This document shows, in pieces, positions 1-5,573 of a DNA stretch of 7,846 nucleotides. The translations under genes were made by a program, and so were the position numbers. The DNA comes from Bacteroidota bacterium (lineage in GTDB: Bacteria > Bacteroidota > Bacteroidia > Bacteroidales > PUMT01): positions 1 to 7,846 of the forward strand of contig PXAP01000217.1 in assembly GCA_003567115.1 (NCBI GenBank), in the 5' to 3' direction. Every line of letters begins with the position of its first letter. Position 1 is the stretch's first letter. The notes below the pieces were generated by a model. It had not been told where the DNA came from and did no database searches. It was given only the letters and a program-made list of their open reading frames with translations.

Positions 1-722
1 AGGGGGCAGCCTATAATAAGAATTACCAGCCTGAATGCAGGATAATCCTGAACAGGTTTATCGTTATCCTTCAATGCGGCAAAAATTTCTGCCGGGGGGG
101 AGATCTGCACCTTATTGCTTATATAGCGCCCGAATAGGGGACCGGCAATAATAACCACCGGAATGCCCACTGCAAAACCAAGAATTATTACCCAGCCAAG
201 ATTTGCTCCAAGGATCTCCGAAACAGCAACCGGACCGGGTGTGGGCGGTATAAAGCTGTGAGTGGCTGCCAGTCCGGCCAGCAAAGGAATACCGTAGAAT
301 AACAGCGATTTCTTTGTTTTCCTCGAAAGAGCATAAAGAATAGGGACAAGAATTATGAATGCAACATCAAGGAATACCGGAATAGCAATGATGAACCCCG
401 TAATGCTGAGAGCCCAGGGGGCCTTATCCTCACCGAACTTGTTTATCATGAACATTGCCAGTGCTTCTGCCCCGCCCGAATATTCAAGGATCTTGCCAAA
501 TATCGCACCGAGGCCAACAACTACGGCAATAAAACCGAGTGTGCCACCCATACCCTCCTGAATGCTGTCCAGTATGGACCCGGGTGTCATGCCGGCAAGA
601 TATCCGGTAAGAATGCTGACCAGCATAAGCGAGATGAAGGCGTGGATCTTAAGTTTAAGTACCAGGAATAAAAGGGAGGCAACAGCAGTGACAACGATAA
701 GAACAAGTATAACAGGGTCCAT
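1..722 (-). CDS. GntP-family organic-acid/proton permease, N-terminal part (cut by window edge)
   Basis: About 240 codons are visible, beginning at ATG (720-722) with MDPVILVLIVV; the reading frame stays open to the left edge, so roughly the last 200 residues of a family usually near 440 are missing. The protein is very hydrophobic with many membrane segments. Recognisable GntP-family stretches are GGTLGFIAVVVGLGAIFGK (about residues 61-79), the GGAEALA turn that follows, the FLDVAFIILVPI segment and SFIPPTPGPVA (about residues 155-165). Family members import gluconate or related sugar acids, hydroxy acids or D-serine with protons across the inner membrane; the substrate here cannot be assigned. 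No Shine-Dalgarno precedes the start, which is normal in Bacteroidota. It lies downstream of the SBF-like gene on the same strand with no evident terminator between them. Family call is firm, substrate unknown. Confidence 0.93.
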   Translation of the reverse strand, partial: MDPVILVLIVVTAVASLLFLVLKLKIHAFISLMLVSILTGYLAGMTPGSILDSIQEGMGGTLGFIAVVVGLGAIFGKILEYSGGAEALAMFMINKFGEDKAPWALSITGFIIAIPVFLDVAFIILVPILYALSRKTKKSLLFYGIPLLAGLAATHSFIPPTPGPVAVSEILGANLGWVIILGFAVGIPVVIIAGPLFGRYISNKVQISPPAEIFAALKDNDKPVQDYPAFRLVILIIGCP

Positions 723-763
723 AGGCTAAGGTTTTATATACCGGGTAAAATAAATTGCCGGCT

Positions 764-871
764 CTACATGATCCGGTTAACTGCTTCGTATACAAAGTAT
801 TTCACATCCAACTCTTCTGAACCGGTGGTAACAGACCCTGCCGGACGAAGGGCTGACCGGGTACAAATATA
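764..871 (-). other. Open, coding-looking extension after the SBF-like stop; possible remnant of a lost gene's 3' end
   Basis: The frame of the upstream transporter continues for 35 sense codons beyond its TGA (872-874) and ends at TAG (764-766), 41 bp before the permease ATG. The last 17 residues read EELDVKYFVYEAVNRIM, which has the look of a real protein C-terminus. The placement fits the end of a former operon partner of the permease whose body was deleted. I do not recognise the family. The SBF-like protein already has a normal length, so stop readthrough is not needed to complete it. Chance openness of a short frame is the main alternative. The rest of the 723-871 gap shows nothing else I can name. 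Confidence 0.3.
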
Positions 872-1834
872 TCATTCTTTATATTTTCTGCCATAACGGG
901 AAGCAATTATGCTGATGACAAATATCTGCAGTGAATGGAACAGCATAAGAGGAACCAGGATTAACCCGGCTGCATGAAATCCGCTGAAAAGAACATTTGA
1001 GAATACAGTACCGTGAACAAGGGACTTTTGTGAACCGCAAAACAAGGCAGTGATCTTGTCTTCCCTGTTGAATTTCAGTAAATGTGAAATTGTGTAAATT
1101 ATCCCGTATATAAGAAAAAAAAGTGCAGGGACAACAACTGCAATAGCTGCCAGATCGGATATATGCACAGCTTCAAAAACGGAATCATTAAATGATGTGG
1201 CAAAACTCCTGTAAACGATAAGAAGGATAACCGATTTGTCAAAAGTGCTTAACTCCCGGCTGTACTTCAGGGCAAATGAGTACCATCTTCTCTGCAATAT
1301 TGCCCCGATTATAACCGGCAGCATTATTCCGAGAAAAAGCCTGAGGTAAACCTCAGTAAAATCAAATCCCGGCCGGGTCTGCTGAATAAACATTCCCATC
1401 CACAAGGGGGTTACAATAATTCCAATGATACCTGAAATACTTGCATTGAATATTGCTCCCGGGATATTTCCTTTTCCTATGGAGACCATTATAACAGAAG
1501 AAGAAACGGTTGAGGGCACTGCTGCCATGAAAAAGAGTCCCAGCCACAGAATCTCCTGCTGCTCATTCTGAACAACAGGATACAATATCAGGATAATCAG
1601 GGGAAACAGCAGAAAAGTCGTTATTTGTATGAGTAAATGAAGCCTCCAGTTTTTCAGTCCGAGCTTAATCTTCCCGGTGCTGAGTCTGAGTCCGTAAAAA
1701 AAGAAGATAAGTGAAATGCCGATGGTACTTATATGACCGAGAATGACCCCGCTTTGTCCCCCGGCAGGCCGGGGAAATAACCAGGCTAAAACAACAATTG
1801 CAATGAGTGTTAATACAAATTTATCCAGCTTCAC
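872..1834 (-). CDS. SLC10A7/YfeH-like putative sodium-dependent transporter (SBF-like family)
   Basis: A 320-residue inner-membrane protein, the usual length for the SBF-like branch of the bile acid:sodium symporter superfamily. The start is GTG at 1832-1834; an in-frame TAA lies 30 bp upstream and no ATG falls between, so GTG is the first plausible initiator. Family hallmarks are the early FFFYGLRLSTG (45-54) followed by KNWRLHLLIQITTFLLFPLI (61-80), the helix with AVPSTVSSSVIMV (105-117), FNASISGIIGIIVTPLW (129-145) and FCGSQKSLVHG (265-275) near the second crossover region. About ten membrane helices are expected. The superfamily moves organic anions with sodium, but this branch has no settled substrate in bacteria; the human relative SLC10A7 is linked to calcium homeostasis. 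It sits alone behind a terminator (2061-2091) and probably has its own promoter in the 1835-2060 gap. Confidence 0.9.
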   Translation of the reverse strand: MKLDKFVLTLIAIVVLAWLFPRPAGGQSGVILGHISTIGISLIFFFYGLRLSTGKIKLGLKNWRLHLLIQITTFLLFPLIILILYPVVQNEQQEILWLGLFFMAAVPSTVSSSVIMVSIGKGNIPGAIFNASISGIIGIIVTPLWMGMFIQQTRPGFDFTEVYLRLFLGIMLPVIIGAILQRRWYSFALKYSRELSTFDKSVILLIVYRSFATSFNDSVFEAVHISDLAAIAVVVPALFFLIYGIIYTISHLLKFNREDKITALFCGSQKSLVHGTVFSNVLFSGFHAAGLILVPLMLFHSLQIFVISIIASRYGRKYKE

Positions 1835-1907
1835 CGGCAGAAATATTTTTGTCAGGTCTGCTATTTATCATTGGTCATAATACAGACAGATTGTTACTGG
1901 TAACTCA

Positions 1908-1955
1908 GCACCGGTTTTTATATTTTTACCCGGTCAATCATAAATTTACCGGTGC
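1908..1955. repeat. Inverted repeat GCACCGGT / ACCGGTGC in the SBF-like gene leader
   Basis: Perfect 8-bp arms at 1908-1915 and 1948-1955 are separated by 32 bp that contain a further CCGGT copy (1930-1934). If transcription starts just beyond the octamer at 1965-1972, the repeat would form a stem in the 5' leader of the transporter mRNA. The core ACCGGT is itself palindromic, so paired protein-binding sites are an equal alternative. Function is not shown. Confidence 0.45.
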
Positions 1956-1964
1956 CTTAACCGG

Positions 1965-1972
1965 CAAATATA
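1965..1972 (-). promoter_or_regulatory. Candidate Bacteroidota -7 box (TATATTTG) for the SBF-like gene
   Basis: On the minus strand the octamer TATATTTG matches TAnnTTTG, the known -7 consensus of the Bacteroidetes primary sigma factor. It lies about 130 bp upstream of the GTG start and downstream of the terminator that closes the previous unit, which is the expected place. No clear -33 TTTG is present at the usual spacing, and such an octamer arises easily in AT-rich DNA, so confidence is low. Confidence 0.35.
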
Positions 1973-2060
1973 GATTATTTGTATAATAATCCATTGAATT
2001 AACCTTTGTTATGAAAAGGACAGGAGTTATATGTGAAAATTTGCCCGAACCGGACTATCC

Positions 2061-2091
2061 AAAAACCGGTGAGGCCTTAACCCCGGTTTTT
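2061..2091 (-). terminator. Intrinsic terminator closing the barrel-exporter-LolA-like unit
   Basis: Perfect 9-bp arms AAAAACCGG (2061-2069) and CCGGTTTTT (2083-2091) enclose a 13-nt loop. On the minus strand the GC-rich part of the stem is followed directly by five T. The structure is symmetrical and could also stop plus-strand transcription. It lies about 95 nt past the LolA-like stop and separates that unit from the SBF-like gene. Confidence 0.72.
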
Positions 2092-2169
2092 GACTTGCAA
2101 CACTGTTTTTTGAACCGCAATTGCCTTTCGGGCTTAATCCCGCTGAGGACATGACCGCGCCCAAGGGAC

Positions 2170-2197
2170 AGGATTTTTTAGATAAACTAAAAATCCT
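2170..2197 (-). other. Hairpin spanning the stop codon of the LolA-like gene
   Basis: AGGATTTTT (2170-2178) and AAAAATCCT (2189-2197) are a perfect 9-bp inverted repeat around a 10-nt loop, and the TAG stop (2187-2189) lies at the loop edge. In the mRNA it could protect the 3' end or weakly terminate, but the stem is AT-rich and the true terminator lies downstream. It may also be partly a by-product of the coding sequence. Confidence 0.4.
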
Positions 2198-2960
2198 CCA
2201 GGGCCGATACGGTGAAGTAGGATTCATCAAGGTCGGATCCGGACTGAAACTGATCGACCGACATAACCGACCGGCGGTTATTCTGTACATTCTGCACCTC
2301 CATTTTAAATGCAAAATATCTGCCGCCGGCCTGCCTGCGATACTCTTCAATGTTCATTATCCGGTGAAGCTGGTTGTCCGGATCATAATATTCAACCTTA
2401 TATGTGAGGAAATTTTCTTTGTCAATATATGCCACCATACGGCTGAAGCCATTTTCTTCCTCCAGTTCAGGGGTTTTGGGAACGGATTCAATGAGCCAGC
2501 AATCTTTTCCCCCGATTGTTTCTGATCCCAGAAGATTGTGACTGAAATCATCAAGGTTGTGACTGCTCATATCTGCATTGGTAAATTCTGACCCCATAAA
2601 GCTGGCCGACCTCTCACTGCTCACTATACGTCTTGTTCTGCGAAGTGCAGGCATGTATATCCACATATCATCTCCCCCGTTTTCATAGTCATGTATCAGC
2701 ATTGATGTGCCTCTTACATCTGCCGGTGAAAGGAAGCGTATCAGGGTTTTTACGGTTTCATCGAATGTACGGGTGGCAATTGCCACCTGCCTGGTCCTGA
2801 CATTACCCCGATGGTCATGTATGTCAAGAGTGGCTGTCATCTCCAGGGCATCAAAATCAATTGCATTATCAGCTTTTCCGGCAATTTCAGTCGCGTCCTG
2901 TGCTTTAAGCGAGATACCCGCTAAAAAAAGCAATGTCATGATAAGGATTTTTGTCTTCAT
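2187..2960 (-). CDS. Periplasmic LolA-fold 'outer membrane lipoprotein-sorting' protein
   Basis: A 257-residue exported protein. Residues 1-20 form a signal peptide ending LKA-Q with no lipobox cysteine, so the mature protein should be soluble in the periplasm. The family is recognised from FLSPADVRGTSMLI (76-89), MWIYMPALRRTRRI (99-112), SSERSASFMGSEFTNADM (114-131) and a later beta-strand region with YIDKENFLTYKVEYYD (178-193), typical of the LolA-like sheets that follow MMPL exporters (COG2834 / DUF1329-like fold). LolA-fold proteins hold an acyl chain in a half-barrel, so the likely job is to carry a lipid or lipidated cargo across the periplasm between the exporter and the outer membrane. 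It is the last gene after the exporter (98-bp gap) and precedes an intrinsic terminator. It is not the housekeeping LolA. The cargo is unknown. Confidence 0.88.
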   Translation of the reverse strand: MKTKILIMTLLFLAGISLKAQDATEIAGKADNAIDFDALEMTATLDIHDHRGNVRTRQVAIATRTFDETVKTLIRFLSPADVRGTSMLIHDYENGGDDMWIYMPALRRTRRIVSSERSASFMGSEFTNADMSSHNLDDFSHNLLGSETIGGKDCWLIESVPKTPELEEENGFSRMVAYIDKENFLTYKVEYYDPDNQLHRIMNIEEYRRQAGGRYFAFKMEVQNVQNNRRSVMSVDQFQSGSDLDESYFTVSALEDF

Positions 2961-2977
2961 ACTATCAGGTTTTTTCT

Positions 2978-2993
2978 TATAAAACGTTTTATA
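2978..2993. promoter_or_regulatory. Perfect 16-bp palindrome upstream of the LolA-like gene
   Basis: TATAAAACGTTTTATA is fully self-complementary and ends 18 bp before the ATG of the LolA-like gene. It could bind a dimeric regulator. As RNA it has no loop, so a stable hairpin would need several central bases unpaired, which makes a DNA site more natural than a terminator. Being AT-rich, it could still be chance. Confidence 0.4.
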
Positions 2994-3032
2994 TTTCTTT
3001 CCATGTTTAAAAAATATTTAAATCTTTTCCGG

Positions 3033-3047
3033 TCACCCTCCGGGTGA
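3033..3047 (-). other. Intercistronic hairpin after the exporter gene
   Basis: TCACCC, a 3-nt loop and GGGTGA form a perfect 6-bp GC-rich stem 12 nt beyond the exporter stop. No T-run follows on the minus strand, so it is a poor terminator; an mRNA-stabilising or processing structure between two co-transcribed genes is more likely. Confidence 0.5.
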
Positions 3048-3058
3048 TGTTAATTATT

Positions 3059-5362
3059 TCAATTACCCGTTTTATTGCCGGTTTTACCGGACTTCATGGT
3101 GCCTTTCCGGTTTTCAAGAAATGCCGGTTTTACTATAAAGCTCAGGGCAGGAACAAGGATCAGTGCACACAGAAGGCAAAGGAAAATAGAAAAGATGATC
3201 AGAAAGGCAAAAGTCTTCAGAATAACCAGTCCTGAAAAGAACAATACGGCAAAACCAGTCATAACAGAAAAGGCATTTATGGTTATTCCCCTGCCCGTAT
3301 TGACAAGGCTGCGGGTTATCGCATCGCTGTAATCCCTGCCCATTGCCAGTTCCGATTTAATTCTCCAGAAAATATGTATAGTGTAGTCCACTCCTATACC
3401 GATAGCTATTGACGATAGCAGTGAGGTGGCAATATCCAGATCCAGCCCGGCCCACCCCATCAGTCCGAAATTACACACAAGTGTAAAGAACAGTGGTATA
3501 ATACCCATTATTCCGGCGAAAGCGGAACGGAAAATTATCCACAGCAAAACAGAGATAGCCACTAAAGCAAAAATAAGCGACCGTACCTGTCCGGCTACAA
3601 TCATCCGTGACATCTCATATTCAACCAGGCTCTGACCGGCCTTTAAAACTGCGTAGGGAGAGTTATCCACCATTTTATCAATTACCGAGGTTATTCTCCT
3701 GTACTCTTTGATATCCACTGCCCTGAACTGGACGTTTAGCGCCGCCCTGGTATAGTCAAAATTCACCATCCTTTCAAGGTCCTCAGGATCACCACTCATG
3801 CTGTAAAGTTCGATATACTGTGCTATTGCAGCACGGTGCCCTGGAATGGTGTCGTAAAATTCATCACCGGGATCATTCAGGGCACGGCTGATCTCCCTGA
3901 TTACAGTTGCAATAGAAGTAACAGAACCTACCCCCTCCATCTGTTCAAGATCCGTCTCGAACCTGTCCATTGTCTGCATCAGTGAAGGATCACGTACATC
4001 ACCCTCAAACAAGACGGAAACATGTTTTGTCCCCCCGAAATGATTATTTGCAATATTGGTTGCAATCCTCAAAGGATGTGAGGCAGGCATCATCTCCTCC
4101 ATGTTTATGCTGACCCGGAGCCTCGATATGCCAGCTCCTGCCAGCAATAAAAACACCAGAAATGCTGTAACAACATATAAAGGTTTGCCTGTGGTTATCC
4201 TGCCCGACCACTCCAGAAACCTGTCCGCCACCGAGCTCCTTTCACCCGTAAAACTCTTATGCACCTTTCCCTTTTTCAGCATGCTCATTACCGCGGGGAT
4301 AAAAAACAAGCTGAGAATAAGCGCGAAGGCAATCCCCACGGCACTCACTATTCCCATATGCGCTGCGGGTAGCATAACATGTGCAGCCAGTCCAAGAATC
4401 CCGAAAATAGTGGTCAGTGCCGTTAAAATAATGGGTTTTCTCAAAGCATCCATAACCTCTTTCACAATCTCTTTCATGCTGCGATCAGGATTCATGGCAT
4501 TGAGTTCCTGGTACCGTGCCATGATATGTACCCCGTAATTATTGGCAATGGCAATAATCATAATGGGTATCAGCACGGCTATCAGACTGAATTCCCATCC
4601 GGCCAGGGGCATTAAGCCCATAGCCACGGCAATTGACATACATACTACCGAAAAGGGCAGCAACACGCTTCTTATCTCCCTGAAAGAGAAATAGAGAAAA
4701 AGTATCATTATGATAAGTCCCAGGGGAAAGAGCAGGGCAAGATCACGCGTAGCCATTTTCTGAATCTCATAACGCAGGTAAGGAAGTCCGCTGATATAAA
4801 AATTCTCCTCACCGGGCACCTCTTCCATGACGTGTTCTACTATATCAAACACCTCCTGATCGGTAACATCCTCCTTTGGATTAAGCATTAACATGGTATA
4901 CCTGAAATCTTCGGAGACCAGAAGCTTCCATGCGAAAGGATTGTCTTTTATTTCTTCCCTGAGATTCTCCTTCTGGTTTTCTGTTTCCGGGATACGCCTT
5001 ACCACCGGATCAACCAGCATCGCTCCGTACTCCCCCCTGATATATCTGGATTCAAACAGTGAAACAACATCATCAAATTCACTGAATGTTTTGAAGGAGT
5101 TGTTAATATCCCTTAACCTGGTAAGTGTGGATTCATCAAGTATGTCGGATGTTTCAAAAATTATTGCAACAGGGTCATAATGTCCGAAAACAGCTTCCAG
5201 ACTGTCAAGGTTCATCTTCGACTCGATATCCTCGGGCAGGTACTCCATCAGGTCGGGATTGATCTTTGCCTGCCTCAGGGGAATCAGCATCAAAACAGTA
5301 AGCATTAAAGCGATAGCGATAATATACCTTCTGTAGCGTATAAAAAAAATTTTATTTACCAT
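3059..5362 (-). CDS. MMPL/RND-superfamily exporter (COG1033-type)
   Basis: A 767-residue inner-membrane transporter with the internal duplication of the RND superfamily: helix 1 (about 13-29), a periplasmic domain (30-205), a five-helix bundle (208-362), helix 7 (395-412), a second periplasmic domain (415-590) and a final bundle (594-746). It is the short MMPL/HpnN type rather than the drug-efflux AcrB type of about 1,000 residues, and needs no MFP adaptor gene here. The C-half has the canonical GVDYTIH (657-663), where Asp659-Tyr660 fits the proton-relay pair known from MmpL3. The matching N-half site reads NNYGVHI (274-280), with Asn275 in place of Asp. Family members move lipids and other hydrophobic molecules using the proton gradient. 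The tail is basic and Gly/Asn-rich (KSGKTGNKTGN). The ATG at 5360-5362 is chosen because helix 1 follows at once; neighbouring upstream ATGs are out of frame. Confidence 0.92.
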   Translation of the reverse strand: MVNKIFFIRYRRYIIAIALMLTVLMLIPLRQAKINPDLMEYLPEDIESKMNLDSLEAVFGHYDPVAIIFETSDILDESTLTRLRDINNSFKTFSEFDDVVSLFESRYIRGEYGAMLVDPVVRRIPETENQKENLREEIKDNPFAWKLLVSEDFRYTMLMLNPKEDVTDQEVFDIVEHVMEEVPGEENFYISGLPYLRYEIQKMATRDLALLFPLGLIIMILFLYFSFREIRSVLLPFSVVCMSIAVAMGLMPLAGWEFSLIAVLIPIMIIAIANNYGVHIMARYQELNAMNPDRSMKEIVKEVMDALRKPIILTALTTIFGILGLAAHVMLPAAHMGIVSAVGIAFALILSLFFIPAVMSMLKKGKVHKSFTGERSSVADRFLEWSGRITTGKPLYVVTAFLVFLLLAGAGISRLRVSINMEEMMPASHPLRIATNIANNHFGGTKHVSVLFEGDVRDPSLMQTMDRFETDLEQMEGVGSVTSIATVIREISRALNDPGDEFYDTIPGHRAAIAQYIELYSMSGDPEDLERMVNFDYTRAALNVQFRAVDIKEYRRITSVIDKMVDNSPYAVLKAGQSLVEYEMSRMIVAGQVRSLIFALVAISVLLWIIFRSAFAGIMGIIPLFFTLVCNFGLMGWAGLDLDIATSLLSSIAIGIGVDYTIHIFWRIKSELAMGRDYSDAITRSLVNTGRGITINAFSVMTGFAVLFFSGLVILKTFAFLIIFSIFLCLLCALILVPALSFIVKPAFLENRKGTMKSGKTGNKTGN

Positions 5363-5438
5363 TATCAGATACTGTTTTTGCAGTGATGTATTCTGCCATT
5401 ATTGCTTCCTGTTTTTGTAGTGATATATCCTGCCATTA
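5360..5438 (-). repeat. 37-bp tandem repeat of the exporter's translation-start region
   Basis: Two 30-bp units (5372-5401 and 5409-5438) match at 27 of 30 positions with a period of 37 bp, and the start-codon region (5358-5365) looks like the edge of a third unit. Each unit brings an ATGG in a TAATGG context, giving start codons at 5436, 5399 and the real one at 5362. Because 37 is not a multiple of 3, the two upstream ATGs are out of frame with the exporter. They open mini-ORFs beginning MAGYITTKT (23 codons, TGA at 5365-5367, two bases before the exporter ATG) and MAEYITAKTVSDNGK (15 codons, TAA at 5352-5354, overlapping the exporter start). Confidence 0.75.
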
Positions 5439-5487
5439 ATAAATCTTTTTTTATCCGATTTTCAAATTATTACCTGACTTGATTTTT

Positions 5488-5495
5488 CAAAATTA
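5488..5495 (-). promoter_or_regulatory. Weak candidate -7 box (TAATTTTG) upstream of the exporter gene
   Basis: The minus-strand octamer TAATTTTG fits TAnnTTTG and lies about 125 bp before the exporter ATG, just upstream of the tandem repeat. No -33 element is visible at the expected spacing. If real, it would let the exporter and LolA-like genes be transcribed apart from the barrel gene. Confidence 0.25.
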
Positions 5496-5524
5496 CATGT
5501 GACTTTTTATCATAGCTATATATA

Positions 5525-5554
5525 CAGGAGATTGACCGCCGGGTCGATATCCTG
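5525..5554 (-). other. Intercistronic hairpin after the barrel gene
   Basis: Thirteen-base arms pair at 11 positions around a CGGC tetraloop (minus strand), with the closing GACC/GGTC next to the loop and CAGGA/TCCTG at the base. It starts 20 nt past the barrel stop. The following sequence is TATATATAGC rather than a T-run, so it looks like an mRNA end-protecting or attenuating structure rather than a full terminator. Confidence 0.5.
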
Positions 5555-5573
5555 AGCCTGTAATATCATAGGG

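Larger units (their letters stand above)
1835..2186. other. 352-bp intergenic region between the LolA-like gene and the SBF-like gene
   Basis: No convincing gene is present on either strand. The side near the LolA-like gene carries a hairpin around its stop and an intrinsic terminator. The side near the SBF-like gene carries a promoter-like octamer and an inverted repeat that would lie in the 5' leader of that gene. The stretch is notably rich in ACCGG/CCGGT words: a CCGG..TTAAGGC..ACCGGT arrangement (minus strand) occurs both in the terminator and again about 120 bp further on, with small insertions between the blocks. Confidence 0.6.

Noticed and set aside
94..100. Run of seven G in the permease gene as a possible frameshift or phase-variable tract
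   Set aside because: The frame reads through cleanly with family-like sequence on both sides (EAPPSIQV), so no disruption is seen.
872..874. Recoded TGA (selenocysteine or readthrough) at the end of the SBF-like gene
   Set aside because: The protein is already full length at the TGA, no SECIS-like hairpin is evident right after it, and the exporter gene also ends in an ordinary TGA.
1938..1994. 18-codon minus-strand ORF upstream of the SBF-like gene
   Set aside because: It would overlap the candidate promoter octamer, has no start context and no resemblance to a known peptide.
2027..2350. Minus-strand ORF of 107 codons reaching past the LolA-like stop
   Set aside because: It overlaps the LolA-like gene in another frame, its product is low-complexity and basic, and it runs through the terminator, so it is not a gene or a frameshifted continuation.
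2121..2525. Plus-strand ORF of 134 codons
   Set aside because: It lies mostly opposite the well-supported LolA-like gene, has no recognisable domain and runs through the stop-codon hairpin; it is an antisense shadow.
4056..4538. Plus-strand ORF of 160 codons inside the exporter gene
   Set aside because: It is antisense to a conserved membrane region of the exporter; hydrophobic antisense frames opposite membrane helices are expected by codon complementarity.
5360..5438. CRISPR-like repeat-spacer array
   Set aside because: There are only two full units plus an edge, the 7-bp interval is itself partly repeated, and no cas gene is present; it is a short tandem duplication.
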